A stretch of 64,000 bases of DNA from an uncultured Chitinophagaceae bacterium (GTDB lineage Bacteria > Bacteroidota > Bacteroidia > Chitinophagales > Chitinophagaceae), in assembly GCA_937862815.1 (NCBI GenBank), contig CALMED010000012.1:1-64000 (forward strand). Direction: 5' to 3'. The notes under the pieces were generated by a model that was given only the letters and a program-made list of their open reading frames with translations, was not told the origin of the DNA and ran no database searches. Shown piece after piece: positions 60,777 through 64,000 of this stretch (its first letter is position 1; every line of letters starts with the position of its first letter). The translations under genes were made by a program, and so were the position numbers.

Positions 60777-60801
60777 TCCGGATTTTCTGTGACAGCCCTT
60801 C

Positions 60802-62178
60802 TTAAAATTTATGTTTATCCATCTTCTTTTCCTGTTCTTTTTTTAAGTCTTCCTGCTGCTTGTAGAAATCCGGCGGGAAACCGTTGATCTGTCGCCACAA
60901 TTCATACCAGATCGGCACATCTTTCAGCAGGGCAAAGCTCACAGCACCGGTGCCAATTTTAATTCCCTTGGGCCAGGGACGGTCGCTGCGATCTTCCGCC
61001 ACAAGCACCCGGAACATGCCATTGTTGCTCCGGTTGCTCTCAATGGCCACTACCTTACCGCCAAATGTTCCGTAGGAGGCAGCCGGCCACCCGCTGAAAA
61101 CAATAGCGGGAAAACCATCAAACATGAAACGTACTTTCTGTCCAATATTGAGCAACTGGAGGTCCATGGGGTTCACCCATATTTCCGTGGCCAGCTGGTA
61201 TTCCCTGGGCACAATTTCCACAATCATGTCGCCTTCTTTTACGATCTCATTAATACCGCTTTTACGGGCTTTGATCACCTGCCCATCCTGCGGAGCAATC
61301 ACGTAGTATTGTCCGCTCCGGATACGGTAATTATCAAACTGGTTCTGGAGCTTGGCCACCTTGCCTTGCCCACTGGCGATCTGTGAGCGTGACTGAAACA
61401 CGTCGCCCTGCGCCTTGGCAATTTTTTCGGCATAATCCTGGATCGCCGCACTGCGTTCCAGTTGCACAATCAGCAGGTCCTGCCTGCTGTTGTTGAAGTC
61501 GTTCTGGGCGCCAATCCATTTTGCATTCACGTTTTGATGCAGCACCTTGCGTCGTTCAAACTCTGTTAAGGGTATCACCCCTTTTTCAAACATCTGCGTG
61601 GCCCCTTCCAGTTGCCGATCAGCCACCATCATCTCGTTGTCAGCGGCAACCACTTTCATGCTGTCACTTTCAACCTTGCGTTTTGTTTGTATGAACTTAT
61701 TGTCAATCGCACGGAGTTTCAATTCCCGCTCATTTTCAAGCGCCTCAATCTGTTGGCGGGTAGCCGTTACTTTATTTTCGTAAAAATCAATGGTCAGTTG
61801 CTCGGCCCCCAGTTGCTGCTCGGTACGTTGCAGCAGGTTGGGATCCAGGTAATCGTCTTTGATTTCCGCCAGCTGAACAATGGTATCCCCCTTCTTAACA
61901 TAATCGCCTTCCTTCACCCACCATTTTACAATCCGGCCCGGAATGATGTTGTTCATCTGCTGGGGACGCTGCTCCTGGCGCAGGGTGGTAATAGCACCTT
62001 CACTCCGGATGTTCTGCGTCCACGGAATAAACATTAACAGCAGAAAACCAAGGATGATGAACCAGAACATGCGACGGATGCGGCTTACCTTGTTGTTGCG
62101 GTACACATGCTCAAAGGCCTTGAGCCGGTGGCCTACAAGCGCTTCGATATCGGGTGTCAGAAATTCTGCCATGCTCAA
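60802..62178 (-). CDS. HlyD-family membrane fusion protein
   Basis: A 458-residue periplasmic adaptor. A short cytoplasmic tail (1-36) leads to one membrane helix (about 37-53, MFWFIILGFLLLMFIPW), then a biotinyl-lipoyl-like domain (IIPGRIVKWWVKEGDYVKKG and later VIAPQDGQVIKARKSGINEI) flanking a long coiled coil (about 120-260), and a beta-barrel domain. Single-helix, long coiled-coil adaptors pair with type 1 secretion-like ABC exporters. It is 4 bp after the ABC gene. Confidence 0.9.
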   Translation of the reverse strand: MSMAEFLTPDIEALVGHRLKAFEHVYRNNKVSRIRRMFWFIILGFLLLMFIPWTQNIRSEGAITTLRQEQRPQQMNNIIPGRIVKWWVKEGDYVKKGDTIVQLAEIKDDYLDPNLLQRTEQQLGAEQLTIDFYENKVTATRQQIEALENERELKLRAIDNKFIQTKRKVESDSMKVVAADNEMMVADRQLEGATQMFEKGVIPLTEFERRKVLHQNVNAKWIGAQNDFNNSRQDLLIVQLERSAAIQDYAEKIAKAQGDVFQSRSQIASGQGKVAKLQNQFDNYRIRSGQYYVIAPQDGQVIKARKSGINEIVKEGDMIVEIVPREYQLATEIWVNPMDLQLLNIGQKVRFMFDGFPAIVFSGWPAASYGTFGGKVVAIESNRSNNGMFRVLVAEDRSDRPWPKGIKIGTGAVSFALLKDVPIWYELWRQINGFPPDFYKQQEDLKKEQEKKMDKHKF

Positions 62179-62182
62179 TGAA

Positions 62183-63880
62183 TTAAAATATTTCGGTGGG
62201 TTTGCCCTGTACTGTAATAGCCCCTTTTTCCATCCGGATCACATAATCGCATTTTCTTGCAAAACTCTCGTCATTGCTGGCCACCAACACGGTGGCTTCC
62301 GGCGTTTCGTACAACAGGTAGTTCATGATCTGTAACTGCGACTCTTCATCGAACCCCAGCCAGGGTTCTTCGAGCAGCAATAAGCGCGGGTGCGATATCA
62401 GCGCCCGCAGGAGCAGAATCTTACGCACCACCCCGGCAGAAAGCCGCTTGCCCATGGGATCAATTTCTGTGTCGAATCCGTTCTTCAGTGACACGACGAA
62501 ATTCTCGAGGCCCACTTTCCGGGCCAGTTGCAGGATCTCGCTGGCGGGAACGGACCGGTCGCCCAATGAAATGTTTTCATAAATGGTTCCCTGGAAAATA
62601 TCCTGCTGGTGAAACAGGATACCGGTACGCGAGCGGAGTGAGTCCTGTTCGTAGTTCCCGATAGGAACGCCATTCACCAGAATGTTTCCCTTGAATACCA
62701 TATAAGAACCCGTAAAGAGACGAAGTAAGGTTGACTTGCCCGACCCATCGGTGCCCATGATGCAGACCTTTGTACCGGATGAAACATCAAAGGAAATATC
62801 ATCCAATACCTTAAATGCATCATTGTAACCAAAATCCACGTGTTGCATACCAACAGCAATTCCCTGCTTACTTTCTTCGAGCGGTAACGTTCCGATCCGC
62901 TCCACGGGTTTATCCAGCACCTTGCCGAGTTTCTCAATGCTTGTCAGTACATCATATACTTTTTCAAGGCTCTGGATCAGCTTCTCCACAGATCCCAGCA
63001 CCAGCAGGATCACGATCTCTGCAGCCACAAACTGGCCAATGTTAATTTGATTCTGCACCAGCAGGATGCCACCCACCACCAGCATGCCGGCCGTTATGAG
63101 AACTTTGAAGATGATGAGCGACCAATACTGTACAAGCAATACTTTGAAATGACGGGTCCTTGCATCAATGTACCCGGTAACGTATTCGTCTGTTTTTTCG
63201 ATGGGCAGGTTGGACAAACGCGAAAAACGGAACGACTTCATCACCCGGGCCACTTCCTCCAGCCAGCCCGCCACTTTGTACTTATAATCGCTTTCCTCCA
63301 GGCTGGTGGAAAGCCCCCGGGCGGAAGTGTTGTAAAGAATTAAATAAATGACAATAATGATCAGCAGGCTGAAAATGATGAAGATGTTTGCATAGAGCGA
63401 TAACAGGATCAGTCCGAAGAGAACCTGGATGGTGGCGGTAGGAATGTCCAGCAGCAGCCGGCTGATGCTTTTCTGGAGGGAAATGGAATCAAAAAAACGG
63501 TTGATAAATTCCGGCATATAATACCCATCCACTTTTTGCATGTCCAGCTTGGGAATGCGCCAGGCAAATTCAAATGCATAACGGGCAAAGATCCGCTGCT
63601 GGATTTTTTCGATGATCTTCATCTGGTTAACCGTGAGGAAACCAGAGAGAAAAACAGCAATTACAACGAGAGAAATCAGCACCACCATGGAAGTGGACAA
63701 GGTACCGGCCAGTACAAAATTGATGACCGCCTGGATACCCAGCGGGATGGCCAGCTGAAACAAGCCGGATAAAATGGCATAGAAATAAATGGAGGTTACT
63801 TCCTTCCGTTCCAGCCGCAACAAATCAAAGAGCCGGTGTACCGGCGTGAATAAATTCCAATCTGCGTATGCTCCAGCCAT
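62183..63880 (-). CDS. ABC exporter (type 1 secretion-like) with degenerate nucleotide-binding motifs
   Basis: A 565-residue half-transporter: six-helix membrane domain (about 25-310) and C-terminal nucleotide-binding domain (about 340-565). No N-terminal C39 peptidase is present. Walker A is normal (GTDGSGKST, Lys382) and the Q-loop is present (FHQQDIFQGTI). Other motifs are altered: the signature reads LSAGV (480-484) instead of LSGGQ, Walker B has Glu504-Glu505 (LLLLEEPW) instead of Asp-Glu, and the H-loop His is Asn536 (VASNDES). ATP hydrolysis may be slow or need a partner. It heads the operon with HlyD and TolC genes, so it is still expected to energise export of an unknown substrate. 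Confidence 0.85.
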   Translation of the reverse strand: MAGAYADWNLFTPVHRLFDLLRLERKEVTSIYFYAILSGLFQLAIPLGIQAVINFVLAGTLSTSMVVLISLVVIAVFLSGFLTVNQMKIIEKIQQRIFARYAFEFAWRIPKLDMQKVDGYYMPEFINRFFDSISLQKSISRLLLDIPTATIQVLFGLILLSLYANIFIIFSLLIIIVIYLILYNTSARGLSTSLEESDYKYKVAGWLEEVARVMKSFRFSRLSNLPIEKTDEYVTGYIDARTRHFKVLLVQYWSLIIFKVLITAGMLVVGGILLVQNQINIGQFVAAEIVILLVLGSVEKLIQSLEKVYDVLTSIEKLGKVLDKPVERIGTLPLEESKQGIAVGMQHVDFGYNDAFKVLDDISFDVSSGTKVCIMGTDGSGKSTLLRLFTGSYMVFKGNILVNGVPIGNYEQDSLRSRTGILFHQQDIFQGTIYENISLGDRSVPASEILQLARKVGLENFVVSLKNGFDTEIDPMGKRLSAGVVRKILLLRALISHPRLLLLEEPWLGFDEESQLQIMNYLLYETPEATVLVASNDESFARKCDYVIRMEKGAITVQGKPTEIF

Positions 63881-64000
63881 TGTTTGCTAAAAATTTGTGA
63901 AAGAAAGTTAACAAGTTAAGGTGGCTTTTGTTTAACAAAATCCTTCTTGTTTGGTGTGCAAAGAACAGAAATTTAACGCTGCCTTTCCCATGCAAATGAA
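63881..64000. other. Spacer upstream of the ABC exporter operon
   Basis: AT-rich 120-bp stretch up to the window edge; should contain the promoter of the exporter operon. No exact TAnnTTTG is seen on the reverse strand, and no gene is visible. Confidence 0.4.

Overview
The window is chromosomal DNA of a Bacteroidota bacterium, most likely of the family Chitinophagaceae. The evidence is a SusC/SusD pair, a fused E1 alpha/beta 2-oxoacid dehydrogenase, paired DUF1573 proteins, DUF3810 and DUF5009 proteins, and Bacteroidota-type promoters (TAnnTTTG at -7, sometimes TTTG or TTG about 20 bp upstream) in front of many genes. Shine-Dalgarno sequences are scarce. The assignment below phylum level is an inference from gene content.

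Bases 1 to about 33,300 are mostly housekeeping genes: a GT2/membrane glycosyltransferase pair, the yceD-rpmF-plsX operon, dcd, a phosphopantetheinyl transferase, murB, a stand-alone TonB receptor, a small carotenoid operon (DUF2141, CrtI-type desaturase, carotenoid oxygenase), priA, a reverse-strand run of envelope and transport genes (acyltransferase, DUF4258, GT9, MFS, DedA, dicarboxylate symporter), an amino-acid permease, yebC, a DCC protein, phzF, a TRIC-type channel, the fused E1, two DUF1573 proteins and an aminotransferase.

Bases 33,359 to 58,942 form a large amino-sugar/glycan utilisation locus of five transcription units. They are: (1) a NagB-LmbE fusion (+); (2) a tightly overlapping reverse operon of AmpG-like MFS, SGNH esterase, DUF4434, GHL10, NAGPA-type phosphodiester glycosidase and an L,D-transpeptidase-like protein; (3) a forward unit of a second GHL10 lipoprotein, GH92 and GH20; (4) a reverse operon of AGE epimerase, FAD oxidoreductase, SusC, SusD and a NagX/DUF5009 acyltransferase; (5) a ROK-family regulator (+), divergent from unit 4. 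AT-rich inverted repeats overlap the predicted -7 boxes of units 1 and 3, and a weaker one that of unit 4, which suggests shared control by the ROK protein. The likely flow is: capture of a GlcNAc-containing glycan by SusCD; surface and periplasmic trimming of mannose (GH92), beta-HexNAc (GH20) and GlcNAc-1-phosphodiesters (NAGPA); import by the MFS protein; epimerisation by AGE; then deacetylation and deamination by the NagB-LmbE fusion. No GlcNAc kinase and no classical NagA is visible.

After the locus come an elongator tRNA-Met with a strong terminator and a reverse operon for a tripartite exporter (ABC, HlyD, TolC). The ABC protein has several substituted ATPase motifs.

The most notable observations are the composite glycan locus with its candidate shared operators, the degenerate ABC exporter, a class of promoters placed 4-5 nt before the start codon (predicted leaderless mRNAs), and several dispersed non-coding repeats.
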